From positions 1-64,000 of the forward strand of contig CAYJFK010000001.1 of the NCBI GenBank assembly GCA_964369475.1: a DNA stretch of 64,000 bases. Direction: 5' to 3'. The translations under genes and the position numbers were made by a program. This document shows, in pieces, positions 26,664 to 34,981 of this stretch. The notes beneath the pieces were generated by a model. The model did not search any database and was not told where the DNA came from. It saw nothing but the letters and a program-made list of their open reading frames with translations. This stretch comes from CAYJFK01 sp964369475 (lineage in GTDB: Bacteria > Bacillota > Clostridia > Oscillospirales > Feifaniaceae). Each line of letters opens with the position of its first letter. Position 1 is the stretch's first letter.

Positions 26664-26698
26664 GTTGACTATCATGCATATTGAGGTGGTAATGTTAA

Positions 26699-27715
26699 AT
26701 GGATAAAGATAAGAAGTTACCGGAAGGTAGCATAGAAGAACAAGACTTTGCAGAGGATATTGGAAGAGATGACAATGCAGAGGATCTTGCAGACGAATTA
26801 GAAGACGATTTTGATGGGCAATACGACGATGAGCTTGAAAGTGACGACGATGAGTTTACTCCAAACTTTAAAGATCCATATCATCAAACAAAAGAAGAGA
26901 AAAGACAGCAGAGACTGCCAAAGGAGATAAAACTAAAGGACGGCACAATTATCAAGCCGGAAGAAGTACCGCCGTGGGAGGAGCTGACAAAGGAGCAAAA
27001 GGCAAAAAGGGAGCGTAACAAAAAGCTTTTGTTAACATTTTTCTTGGTCCTTACAATATGTCAGATAGCTTGGATGGGACTTAAGACAAATTATTTTGCA
27101 GATGAAACTGCAATAGCGGCAGCAGATAGCGCAACTTTATTGGGAAACACTCTTATATTTGAACCGCAAGGAGAGGCTAAAGCTGCTATCATTTTATACC
27201 CCGGTGGTCAGGTGGAGCACACTGCATATGCGCCTCTTGCAAAAGAGCTTTCAGAGAGTGGGTATTTTGTAGCACTGCCGAAAATGACATTTAATCTTGC
27301 AATTCTTAGTTCAGATGCCGCAACCGAGATTTTAGAGGCATATCCGCAGTATGACGGAATGTGGTACATAGCCGGACATTCCTTGGGTGGAGTCGGTGCA
27401 TCTGCATTTGCGCTTGAAAATGAAGAAGCCTTTGAAGGACTAATCTTGCTTGCAGCATACTCTCAAGAGGATTTATCGGAAGTTTCTTTTGATGTTATAA
27501 GCATTACAGGAGAAAATGACATGGTGCTCGATAAGGAGCGTCAAGAGCGTTATGCGGATAAGCTGCCGACAGATACAGAGCATCACGAGATAGAGGGCGG
27601 CAATCACTCGGGATTTGGTAGCTACGGTCTGCAAGAGGGCGATGGTGCGGCAGGCATTAGTCAAACAGAGCAACGGGCGAGAATTGTTGAGGCGATAGGC
27701 GATTTTATAGGATAG
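26699..27715 (+). CDS. Membrane-anchored alpha/beta hydrolase
   Basis: A 338-residue protein: about 100 residues of acidic, then basic, sequence on the cytoplasmic side, one membrane segment (KLLLTFFLVLTICQIAWMGL, near residues 109-128), then an extracytoplasmic alpha/beta hydrolase domain. The nucleophile elbow GHSLGG, the oxyanion-side YPGGQVEH, the acid region ITGENDMVLDKE and the catalytic His in GGNHSGFGSYG are all visible. It resembles the Abhydrolase_5 group of esterase-like enzymes. Substrate unknown. GAGGTGG precedes the start. The acidic cytoplasmic tail is unusual for a hydrolase. Confidence 0.8.
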   Translation: MDKDKKLPEGSIEEQDFAEDIGRDDNAEDLADELEDDFDGQYDDELESDDDEFTPNFKDPYHQTKEEKRQQRLPKEIKLKDGTIIKPEEVPPWEELTKEQKAKRERNKKLLLTFFLVLTICQIAWMGLKTNYFADETAIAAADSATLLGNTLIFEPQGEAKAAIILYPGGQVEHTAYAPLAKELSESGYFVALPKMTFNLAILSSDAATEILEAYPQYDGMWYIAGHSLGGVGASAFALENEEAFEGLILLAAYSQEDLSEVSFDVISITGENDMVLDKERQERYADKLPTDTEHHEIEGGNHSGFGSYGLQEGDGAAGISQTEQRARIVEAIGDFIG

Positions 27716-27735
27716 ATCGATAACTAATATACAGC

Positions 27736-27761
27736 GTGCCGCAAGGGTAGCCTTGCGGCAC
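27736..27761 (+). other. Strong intergenic hairpin
   Basis: Perfect 11-bp stem GTGCCGCAAGG-gtag-CCTTGCGGCAC, 20 bases past the hydrolase stop. It lacks a T-run, so it may be a weak terminator or an mRNA 3'-end stabiliser. Confidence 0.6.
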
Positions 27762-27819
27762 TACCTATATATAAATAACATCGCAATATGTAAAAAACAC
27801 ATTTAAAGGAGGCATAAAA

Positions 27820-28995
27820 ATGAACAACACACCATCATCAAACAGAGTGCACATAGGGATATTCGGCAAGAGAAATGCAGGAAAATCGAGCCTTATTAAT
27901 TCCCTTACAGGGCAAGAACTTGCAATTGTATCGGAGATGGCAGGCACGACGACCGATCCTGTCAGCAAGGCAATGGAGCTTTTACCGTTAGGCCCTGTTA
28001 TTATGATAGACACGGCAGGGCTCGACGACGATAGCGAGCTTGGAAAAGCGAGAATAGAAAAGACAATGCAGACACTCGAAAAGGTCGACATTGCGCTTGT
28101 TGTGGCAGACATAAAGGAAGGCATAACATCGCTTGAAAAGGATTTGATAAAGGAGCTCGAGCTAAGAGAAGTACCATTTATTACGGTGCTAAACAAATGC
28201 GACAGGGCGACTTGTGGGGAACTTTATCCGGAAACTGTTGTTGTAAGTGCCTTAACAAAAGAGGGGATAGAGGGCTTAAAGGAGCAGATCGGTCAGCTAA
28301 AGCCAAACGAGATTTCGAAATATCCTATAATCTCTGACATGACAAAAGAGGGCGACGTCGTTGTCCTTGTAGTTCCTATCGACAAAGCCGCACCAAAGGG
28401 GCGCCTTATACTGCCTCAACAACAGACAATAAGAGATCTTTTAGACAACGGCGGCATCTCGGTGGTATGTAGGGAAACAGAGCTCGAAAATGCACTTGCG
28501 GCACTTGGTAGCAAGCCGAGGTTTGTTGTGACAGACAGTCAGGCATTTGAGGAGGTCGCAAAGATTGTCCCCGAAAATGTTCCGCTAACCTCCTTTTCAA
28601 TTTTATTCGCCCGTCATAAAGGGCTGCTCGATGCCGCTGTTAAGGGCATAGAGGCTCTTGACACCTTGAAGGAGGGCGACAGCATCCTTATTGCCGAGGG
28701 GTGCACCCATCACAGGCAGTGCGATGATATTGGCACTGTAAAAATGCCAAAATGGATAGAACAGTACACGGGCAAAAAGTTTAACTACGAGTTTTGCAGT
28801 GGTGGAGAGTTTAAAGACGATCTGTCGAAATACAGCCTTATTGTACATTGCGGCGGCTGTATGCTAACTGCAAGAACGATCAGATATAGACAGCGTAAAG
28901 CGATGGCACAGGGTGTTCCCATTACAAATTACGGCACACTTATTGCCAAAACAAAGGGCATTTTCGAGCGTAGTATAAAGGACGTTTCGTTTTAG
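27820..28995 (+). CDS. hydF: [FeFe]-hydrogenase maturation GTPase HydF
   Basis: HydF is the scaffold on which HydE and HydG build the diiron subcluster before transfer to the hydrogenase. The 391-residue protein has a GTPase domain (P-loop GKRNAGKSSL, MAGTTTDP switch, DTAGLDD, NKCD), a dimerisation middle region, and the C-terminal cluster-binding CTHH...VHCGGC residues (CxH and HCxxC). It stands alone here: hydE, hydG and the hydrogenase are not in this window. AAAGGAGG precedes the start. Confidence 0.95.
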   Translation: MNNTPSSNRVHIGIFGKRNAGKSSLINSLTGQELAIVSEMAGTTTDPVSKAMELLPLGPVIMIDTAGLDDDSELGKARIEKTMQTLEKVDIALVVADIKEGITSLEKDLIKELELREVPFITVLNKCDRATCGELYPETVVVSALTKEGIEGLKEQIGQLKPNEISKYPIISDMTKEGDVVVLVVPIDKAAPKGRLILPQQQTIRDLLDNGGISVVCRETELENALAALGSKPRFVVTDSQAFEEVAKIVPENVPLTSFSILFARHKGLLDAAVKGIEALDTLKEGDSILIAEGCTHHRQCDDIGTVKMPKWIEQYTGKKFNYEFCSGGEFKDDLSKYSLIVHCGGCMLTARTIRYRQRKAMAQGVPITNYGTLIAKTKGIFERSIKDVSF

Positions 28996-29056
28996 ATTTA
29001 TGCATATATTATGCTGTATCAATATTTGAACTCTTTGTTAATAATGCATATTTTGA

Positions 29057-29085
29057 TTGACCTAGCAGTGAATATGCTGTATAAT
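29057..29085 (+). promoter_or_regulatory. Promoter of the DsrE-like gene
   Basis: TTGACC (29057-29062), 17-bp spacer, perfect TATAAT (29080-29085), 34 bases before the start. Confidence 0.75.
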
Positions 29086-29118
29086 ATTACTATATTATAA
29101 CTTAAGGAGGCGCAAATA

Positions 29119-29454
29119 ATGAGTAAACTGAATATTCTTTGGACAAACGACAACCCCGATACAGCACATAATATGGTCTTTATGTACGGTATAAACTCCA
29201 AGAAAAAGGAGTGGTGGGACGAGGTAAATATTATAATCTGGGGTGCAACTGCAAAACTTGTAGCAGAGGACGAGGGAATACAAGAGAAGATCAAGCTGGC
29301 ACTTCATAACGGTGTAGAAATAAATGCTTGCCTTGCTTGTGCCTCTAATTTTGGCGTTGTGGACAAGCTTAAGGATCTTGGTATTAATGTTATTTACTAT
29401 GGTGTGCCTCTAACAGAGATTTTAAACAGCGACGAGAAGCTTCTTACAATTTAA
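29119..29454 (+). CDS. DsrE-like small protein
   Basis: A 111-residue cytoplasmic protein of the DsrE/DsrF-like fold, which in other members handles sulfur or forms oligomers. VNIIIWGATAKLVAEDEGIQEKIKLALHNGVEINACLACASNFGV shows the family's pattern, with two Cys (about residues 72 and 75) near the position of the active Cys of DsrE. It is a single-gene unit with its own promoter and terminator. Substrate unknown. Confidence 0.82.
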   Translation: MSKLNILWTNDNPDTAHNMVFMYGINSKKKEWWDEVNIIIWGATAKLVAEDEGIQEKIKLALHNGVEINACLACASNFGVVDKLKDLGINVIYYGVPLTEILNSDEKLLTI

Positions 29455-29493
29455 ACTTATATCTCGATGTGCGACTTGTATGCTGAGATATAC

Positions 29494-29527
29494 AAAAAGC
29501 AGAGCACAAAATTGTGCTCTGCTTTTT
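29494..29527 (+). terminator. Terminator of DsrE-like gene
   Basis: A 16-bp perfect stem AAAAAGCAGAGCACAA / TTGTGCTCTGCTTTTT with a two-base loop. Confidence 0.88.
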
Positions 29528-29610
29528 GTATTAAATTGAAGTGTAATTATGAAAGTTACTACATAAAAGTATACATACAAGATAAAATTTATAATATAAC
29601 TGTATTTGCA

Positions 29611-29633
29611 GACTATTTTTATTAAAAATAGTC
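29611..29633. other. AT-rich hairpin before surface protein gene
   Basis: GACTATTTTT-att-AAAAATAGTC is a perfect 10-bp inverted repeat 21 bases upstream of the promoter. It may be an operator or a backup terminator. Confidence 0.5.
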
Positions 29634-29653
29634 AATTTTTATAAACATGACAC

Positions 29654-29682
29654 TTGAAATTTTTAGTAAGATTTATTATAAT
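29654..29682 (+). promoter_or_regulatory. Promoter of BspA-like gene
   Basis: TTGAAA (29654-29659), 17-bp spacer, perfect TATAAT (29677-29682), 28 bases before the start. Confidence 0.7.
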
Positions 29683-29709
29683 ATAAGTATTAACTTTAAG
29701 GAGGTTATC

Positions 29710-31707
29710 ATGAAAAAATTTATATCTTTTCTTTTACTAACAGGTTTACTAACCCTTGCAGTAAGTGCAAATAACTCGCATAATAACACACATCATAACA
29801 CACAACATTACGAGCCGCAAAACAGAGAGCATGACAATGATCAATACCGTAATACTATAAGCAATTGGATCGAAGTAGACGGGATTGAGGGTGGCATGAT
29901 TGTCTTTGATGAGCAAAATGGCAAGATAACAGATGCTCAAGATAGCATTACCAAAGCGCATATACCGAGCAGTATAAATGGAGTGACTGTTGAAGGGATA
30001 TCTAACGATGCTTTTAGCTATAATAAAAACCTTGTAAGCGTTGTAGTTCCCGGTACTGTTGAGGCGATTGGCTTTGGCACCTTCGCCCACTGCTATGGGC
30101 TCGAGAGTTTGGTTGTTGAAGAAGGTGTTGAAAAGATTGGCGTTAGTGCTTTTTACAAGAGTGAAGCGCTGCAAACACTTACTCTACCATCGAGCCTCGA
30201 TGACATTGACGATACAGCCTTTGGTTTAACAGGCTTAACAGAAGTTGTCATTCCCGAAGGAGTGGAAGATATTGGCGACAAGGCATTTTACGGTAGTGTT
30301 GCCCTAAAGACGGTCTACCTTCCTTCGACATTAGAGGAGATCGGTCAAGATGCATTTTGGCAGTGCCATGTACTGTCCGATATTTACTATGGCGGTACTA
30401 CCGAGATGTGGAATAACATAGAAATTAGCAGTGACAATGGAGAACTTTACACCGCAACGCTTCATGATAACAGCGGAGAAATTTTTGTTCCGACAATAGG
30501 TCAAAACGGCCAAATGGGCTGGGTAGAAGTGGCAGGAATTGTAGGAGGCAAAATTCTGTTTGATAAGGAAAACGGTAAGATTTTAGAGGCAGAGAGCAGC
30601 ATTACCATTGCCGATATTCCCTCGGAAATAGAAGGTGTTGCGGTAGAGTATCTTGCCCCTTCTTTGTTTGCTAAGTCTGACGAGCTCGAGAGCCTTGTAA
30701 TTCCCGGTAGCATTAAAGAAATCCCAATGAATGCCTTTGCCCATTGCGACGAGTTAAAGACCGTCGTTATAGAAGAAGGCGTAGAGGAGATCGGTCTTAG
30801 TGCATTTTATAAAACAGAGGATTTAGAAAGTTTGTCTTTACCGTCCACTTTAAATGTAATAGGTCAAACTTCCTTTGGGCTTACAGGGCTTGAAACTTTA
30901 ATTATACCAGAAGGTGTTGAGCAGATAGGAAAAATGGCCTTTTACGGCAGTGACGATCTTAAAACTGTTGAGCTCCCATCTTCATTAAGGTCGATAGACC
31001 TAAAGGTGTTTTGGCAGTGTGACGATTTGGAAAGGGTTGAATATGCAGGCACTGCCGCCATGTGGAACGGCATTGATATTCATTCCAACAATAAAATGCT
31101 GATAGGTACAGAAGTTTACACTTCAGACGGCGAAATAATCATAACAGACTCTAAAGAAGCTGCAGGAAATCCGAGCAGTTGGGCCGACCCTGAGATAGAT
31201 AAGGCTAAAAATAATGGTCTTGTTATTATAATGACAGGAGTGCCTCAGTATACCGACGATATAACAAGAGAGCAGTTTGCCGAGAGCATTGTTAATATGG
31301 TCGAGGTTTCGACAGGCAAGGAGATCGTGCCTACAACAAATCCCTTTACCGATACCGAAAATATAGACATTGTAAAGGCCTACACAATAGGTGTTATAAA
31401 CGGCATGACAGAAACGACATTCGAGCCTGATTCGCTCGTTAACAGAGAGCAAATAGCCGTTATGCTCTATCGTGCGTCGCTATACATAGCTCAAAACGGT
31501 GGCAGTACAATTCTTACGGTTAAAGACGACGATATAGAGATGTACGACGACTACGACGACGTGTCGGACTGGGCGAAAGAGGCGGTATCTTGCCTTAATT
31601 ACAACGGTATAATGAAGGGTGTTTCGGAAAGGCACTTGTCGCCTAAGGGGCGTGCAACTGTCGAGCAGAGCATTCTGCTTATCTCTCGTATGTTTGACAG
31701 AAAGTAG
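29710..31707 (+). CDS. BspA-like leucine-rich repeat surface protein with SLH motifs
   Basis: A 665-residue secreted protein. After a signal peptide of about 20 residues and a His/Asn-rich spacer come two similar modules of about 210 residues, each beginning WVEVAGIVGGKILFD-like and built of LRR_5 (BspA) repeats such as LPSSLDDIDDTAFGLTGLTEVVIPEGVEDIGDKAFYGS. The C terminus has S-layer homology motifs (TREQFAESIVNMVE, VNREQIAVMLYRAS, ATVEQSILLISRMF) for binding cell-wall polymer. AAGGAGG lies six bases before the chosen ATG; an in-frame start 21 codons upstream would spoil the signal peptide. Confidence 0.88.
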   Translation: MKKFISFLLLTGLLTLAVSANNSHNNTHHNTQHYEPQNREHDNDQYRNTISNWIEVDGIEGGMIVFDEQNGKITDAQDSITKAHIPSSINGVTVEGISNDAFSYNKNLVSVVVPGTVEAIGFGTFAHCYGLESLVVEEGVEKIGVSAFYKSEALQTLTLPSSLDDIDDTAFGLTGLTEVVIPEGVEDIGDKAFYGSVALKTVYLPSTLEEIGQDAFWQCHVLSDIYYGGTTEMWNNIEISSDNGELYTATLHDNSGEIFVPTIGQNGQMGWVEVAGIVGGKILFDKENGKILEAESSITIADIPSEIEGVAVEYLAPSLFAKSDELESLVIPGSIKEIPMNAFAHCDELKTVVIEEGVEEIGLSAFYKTEDLESLSLPSTLNVIGQTSFGLTGLETLIIPEGVEQIGKMAFYGSDDLKTVELPSSLRSIDLKVFWQCDDLERVEYAGTAAMWNGIDIHSNNKMLIGTEVYTSDGEIIITDSKEAAGNPSSWADPEIDKAKNNGLVIIMTGVPQYTDDITREQFAESIVNMVEVSTGKEIVPTTNPFTDTENIDIVKAYTIGVINGMTETTFEPDSLVNREQIAVMLYRASLYIAQNGGSTILTVKDDDIEMYDDYDDVSDWAKEAVSCLNYNGIMKGVSERHLSPKGRATVEQSILLISRMFDRK

Positions 31708-31730
31708 ACCGTAGAGGTTGTAGATTAATT

Positions 31731-31759
31731 TTGCAAATGTGAAAAAAATGTGATACAAT
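31731..31759 (+). promoter_or_regulatory. Promoter of the lipoprotein operon
   Basis: TTGCAA (31731-31736), 17-bp spacer, TACAAT (31754-31759), 48 bases before the small membrane protein start. Confidence 0.6.
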
Positions 31760-31807
31760 GATATGGCAATATTTCCAATTGAAGAAAACAAGCGGAGGTG
31801 AGAATAT

Positions 31808-31975
31808 TTGTCATTGTGGGTTGCAGGTGTTTTGGCGCTTTTAAGTTTATGTTTTATTGGAATAGAGTTTAAAAAGCCTAAAAAGAACATATTTTTATTA
31901 TCATTCTTAGGAGGTCTTTGCCTTGCGTCGGTTGGGTATATAGTGCTCAATATTATATTTTTAAATGCTGTATAG
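31808..31975 (+). CDS. 55-residue two-span membrane protein
   Basis: A short gene starting with TTG, nine bases behind a clear GGAGG. The product MSLWVAGVLALLSLCFIGIE then KKPKKN then FLLSFLGGLCLASVGYIVLNIIF has two hydrophobic helices joined by a basic turn, predicting a hairpin with the turn in the cytoplasm. It sits right behind a promoter and ends 12 bases before a lipoprotein gene, whose ribosome binding site overlaps this stop. No family recognised. Ribosome site, codon flow and position all favour a real gene. Confidence 0.72.
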   Translation: MSLWVAGVLALLSLCFIGIEFKKPKKNIFLLSFLGGLCLASVGYIVLNIIFLNAV

Positions 31976-31987
31976 GAGAACTTGACT

Positions 31988-32659
31988 ATGTTAAAGAAAG
32001 TATTGATTTTACTGCTCGCCATAACATTAATTGCAGTCGCTACTGCTTGTAGCTCGGGAGATGATGGGGGAGAGGTAGATGGCGGAGGTTCCGGCGAGGT
32101 TATGGTAGATGCAGTGGTTGATCCTGCAGAGCCTGACGATGCTCAAGAGGCAGACAAAGCAGACGATGTCGACGAGCCATCTGAGCCTGTTGTAGAGCAG
32201 CAAGCAATGAATATTATTGCTGTTTTCGACACGAGCATTATAAGCCCTGATCCTTCGCTAAACAAAGAGCTTGAAGTAATGGTAGACGAGATAACGGTAG
32301 AGCAAATAGCGGCTCAGCTAACCGAGTGGACGGGATACCGTTTTACATTAAACAGCGTTGTTATTGAAGATACAATCGTTACTATCGACTGGTCTGAGAA
32401 TTCTTCTTTAATAGCAAATTTGACAGACGAAGAAATACCGGACGAATTTTTCGTATACGATGCCGATACAATGCGCTGGTTTATGATGGACAGTTTGTAT
32501 TTTTCCATTCTAGAAAATACAGATGTAGCAGAGGTTTACTATACGATGTCGGGAGGAGAAACACTTGCCTTCGAGGAGCTGCAACCGGTAAAAGAATTAC
32601 CCTTTGATGCTCCATATATGGGAACAAAATTCTATGCACAGCATAGCGACGTAGAGTAA
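31988..32659 (+). CDS. Hypothetical lipoprotein, GerMN-like possible
   Basis: A 223-residue lipoprotein (MLKKVLILLLAITLIAVATACSS) with about 45 residues of acidic linker and a C-terminal domain of about 150. The segments VEQIAAQLTEWTGYRFTLNSVVIEDTIVTIDWSENSS and DTMRWFMMDSLYFSILENTDVAEVYYT resemble the GerMN fold, but the match is too weak to name. I take the ATG eight bases behind AGGAGA; a TTG two codons earlier is closer than usual to that site. Second gene of a four-gene unit. Confidence 0.68.
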   Translation: MLKKVLILLLAITLIAVATACSSGDDGGEVDGGGSGEVMVDAVVDPAEPDDAQEADKADDVDEPSEPVVEQQAMNIIAVFDTSIISPDPSLNKELEVMVDEITVEQIAAQLTEWTGYRFTLNSVVIEDTIVTIDWSENSSLIANLTDEEIPDEFFVYDADTMRWFMMDSLYFSILENTDVAEVYYTMSGGETLAFEELQPVKELPFDAPYMGTKFYAQHSDVE

Positions 32660-32696
32660 CAGATGCTGATAAACTAAGAAAGCGTGGGGGGAAAAC

Positions 32697-33734
32697 ATGA
32701 ATATTAAAAAAATATTAGCCTTGTTGTTGCTACTTACAATGCTTGTAGGGTGTTCGGGTAGCGTTGGCGAAATATCAGAGTATAATGGCTGGTGGAGTTA
32801 TTACACAGAAATGGTTGGCGGAACTACCGACGAGCCCTTTGCTTATATCTATATAGACGGTGCTAACAATTACGTAGAGTTATATAATGCACAGGGATTT
32901 TCCGTTGGAAGTGGTCCGATTGAACAAAGCGGTGACGACGAAGCATTTGAAGATGGTGCGGCACATGTATTTAACACGAGCGACGGAAATGACTACGCTA
33001 TATACAGCGCCGGCGAGGACGATATGGGTGTGTATATTAACGTATCTAAGAAATACTCGCATACTTATATGTACAGACCAACCTCGGATCCAAGTGTCAT
33101 TACTAACGGATATGTCGATCCGATGGAGGACTTTATGGGCTACTGGAAAGCGTCTGAAGGACTGCCTTTCGACACGCTTTGGGTCGACTATAACTATGTT
33201 GTTGCATACGACGCCGATCTAAACGAGATAGACTATGGCTATGTAGATTTTAACGAGCAGAGAATGCTCAACGGTCTTGCGGCCGTCGTTATGTCTTTTG
33301 ATACAATAGGGGACTATGGCTGTTCGATTCATATTGTAAACGAAACAGAGACGCTTGAGATGATGGATTACACCACATGGCCGGGTGGCGACTCTATTTC
33401 GCTTGAACTTATCGGTTCTGACATGCCTTCGGTAGATACAGAAGATCAAGACGATGCCACAGACGAGACAGACGGTGATACAGATGGCGAGGTCATTGAA
33501 GCTTTAGGGCCATATCTGCATGATGTAATAGGTCATTCGCTTGGCGACAGAACTATTTCACAAATGGGTGAAGTGGAGATAAATGGCGAAATGCTAAGCA
33601 TATTTTCTGTTGGCGTGGAAACCGAAGTGAGCTTTACAGCAGATATGCATTATGCGGTAAGTCATAGTGGCGAGATATACTATAACGATGATATAAACTC
33701 AGATGATTGGCAGCTCTATGAAGGGGTGGAGTAA
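32697..33734 (+). CDS. Hypothetical lipoprotein with two modules
   Basis: A 345-residue lipoprotein (LLLLTMLVGCSGS). Two stretches look alike: YNGWWSYYTEMVGGTTDEPFAYIYIDG and EDFMGYWKASEGLPFDTLWVDYNYVV, each followed by FSVGSGPIEQ or LNEIDYGYVD type sequence, so the protein seems to hold two copies of a beta-rich lipocalin-like module. An Asp/Thr-rich linker and a short C-terminal domain follow. Family not recognised. GGGGGG precedes the start, and the stop is immediately followed by the next gene. Confidence 0.68.
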   Translation: MNIKKILALLLLLTMLVGCSGSVGEISEYNGWWSYYTEMVGGTTDEPFAYIYIDGANNYVELYNAQGFSVGSGPIEQSGDDEAFEDGAAHVFNTSDGNDYAIYSAGEDDMGVYINVSKKYSHTYMYRPTSDPSVITNGYVDPMEDFMGYWKASEGLPFDTLWVDYNYVVAYDADLNEIDYGYVDFNEQRMLNGLAAVVMSFDTIGDYGCSIHIVNETETLEMMDYTTWPGGDSISLELIGSDMPSVDTEDQDDATDETDGDTDGEVIEALGPYLHDVIGHSLGDRTISQMGEVEINGEMLSIFSVGVETEVSFTADMHYAVSHSGEIYYNDDINSDDWQLYEGVE

Positions 33735-34718
33735 ATGAATAAAAGCAAGGGTAGCGATAGAACTTTTACTCCTGTTACATTAGAAGAACTGCAAGAGCTT
33801 CGTGCAAAATCTTATAAGCTTATGCCTCTTTCTATTATTTTCATGATGTCTCCGCTTATAGTAAACTTAATACTCTTCTTCTTTTTCGAGTTTATAATAA
33901 ACACAGTCTTTAATATGTATTTCTACGCAGACGAAATATATATTGTGGCTACCTTGATAACGCTGGTATTCTGTTTTGCAAGCTTCCCCATGAGGAAATA
34001 TGCCTCGAAGAATATTAACAAGCTTGAAGCCATGGTAGGTGATTTGATAGTGCGTGATCTGCTCGACGAGTTTTTTAACGTGTACGAGTACGATTACTAC
34101 AAAGGTATTTCTGAGGCTGATATAAGACGGTCTGACATAGACAGGTTTACCGTTTTTAACAGCAAGAGCTATGTTTCAGGACGGTATAAAGATGTCACAT
34201 TCCGTTTTAGCGATGTTCGAACAGCAACAGAGAGCACAGGCGGTGAAGGTGGGACAATCGAACATGTGTCGTTTTTCGGCCAGTGGTTTATCTTCGATAT
34301 GTACGAAGATTTTGGACAAAAGCTTATAGTAAGTCCGGCTCCCAAAAAGCTCTTTGGCGAAAGAGAGGTTGGAGGGGATGTAGTTCAGGTCTTTAACAGC
34401 AGATATAATATTGCCTCGACCGACAATGCATTCACTTACAAAATTATAACGCCAAAGTTAATGCAAGATGTTATGAGAGTGCACGATAAGCTCGATTGCA
34501 AACTTTATTTTGCAATCGAAGGTTCGAGACTTCACATTGCAATTCAAACAGGAGGACCTCTATTTATTTCCAATACAAATAACACCGATTTAAACAGCTT
34601 AAAAGATACTTTTAGACGAGATTTAAGATCGATTTTGGAGTTTGCCGATCAATTTATTACAAACGAAATACTCTTTGACGGACTAAACGACCGATATGAT
34701 AGTGGTCAGAATATTTAA
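33735..34718 (+). CDS. DUF3137-like membrane protein
   Basis: A 327-residue protein with two membrane segments (about residues 32-55 and 65-80) and a long cytoplasmic C-terminal part. RSDIDRFTVFNSKSYVSGRYKDVTFRFSDV, FFGQWFIFDMYEDFGQKLIVSPA and LHIAIQTGGPLFI match the pattern of DUF3137 proteins, whose role is unknown. It begins directly after the stop of the preceding lipoprotein gene, whose end carries the AAGGGGTGGAG ribosome site, so the two are translationally coupled. Last gene before a terminator. Confidence 0.75.
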   Translation: MNKSKGSDRTFTPVTLEELQELRAKSYKLMPLSIIFMMSPLIVNLILFFFFEFIINTVFNMYFYADEIYIVATLITLVFCFASFPMRKYASKNINKLEAMVGDLIVRDLLDEFFNVYEYDYYKGISEADIRRSDIDRFTVFNSKSYVSGRYKDVTFRFSDVRTATESTGGEGGTIEHVSFFGQWFIFDMYEDFGQKLIVSPAPKKLFGEREVGGDVVQVFNSRYNIASTDNAFTYKIITPKLMQDVMRVHDKLDCKLYFAIEGSRLHIAIQTGGPLFISNTNNTDLNSLKDTFRRDLRSILEFADQFITNEILFDGLNDRYDSGQNI

Positions 34719-34722
34719 TCTA

Positions 34723-34758
34723 AAAAGCAGGTCAACACAAATGTGTTGACCTGCTTTT
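34723..34758 (+). terminator. Terminator of lipoprotein/DUF3137 operon
   Basis: A 17-bp perfect stem AAAAGCAGGTCAACACA with a two-base loop, complement ending in TTTT. Confidence 0.88.
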
Positions 34759-34866
34759 ATTTAGTCAGCATTGCAGTTAAATATAAATTTAACAATTTGT
34801 TGTTGTTTTTTTATCATAATATAGTATAATAGTATTGAATTATTATATTATGTTGTTCAAAATCAG

Positions 34867-34895
34867 TTTACAATTAAAGTTATATATAGTATAAT
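34867..34895 (+). promoter_or_regulatory. Promoter of the GGDEF gene
   Basis: TTTACA (34867-34872), 17-bp spacer, perfect TATAAT (34890-34895). The surrounding 200 bases are very AT-rich and hold several other TATAAT-like sites. Confidence 0.55.
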
Positions 34896-34981
34896 AATAA
34901 AATTGTAATGTTGTTTAAGCATTTATATCAAAGATTAAATTATAGATTTATTAAGCTTAAATTACATTATTTATAAAGGAG

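Noticed and set aside
27736..27761. Rho-independent terminator after the alpha/beta hydrolase
   Set aside because: The stem is strong but lacks a T-run on either strand, so it is reported only as a hairpin.
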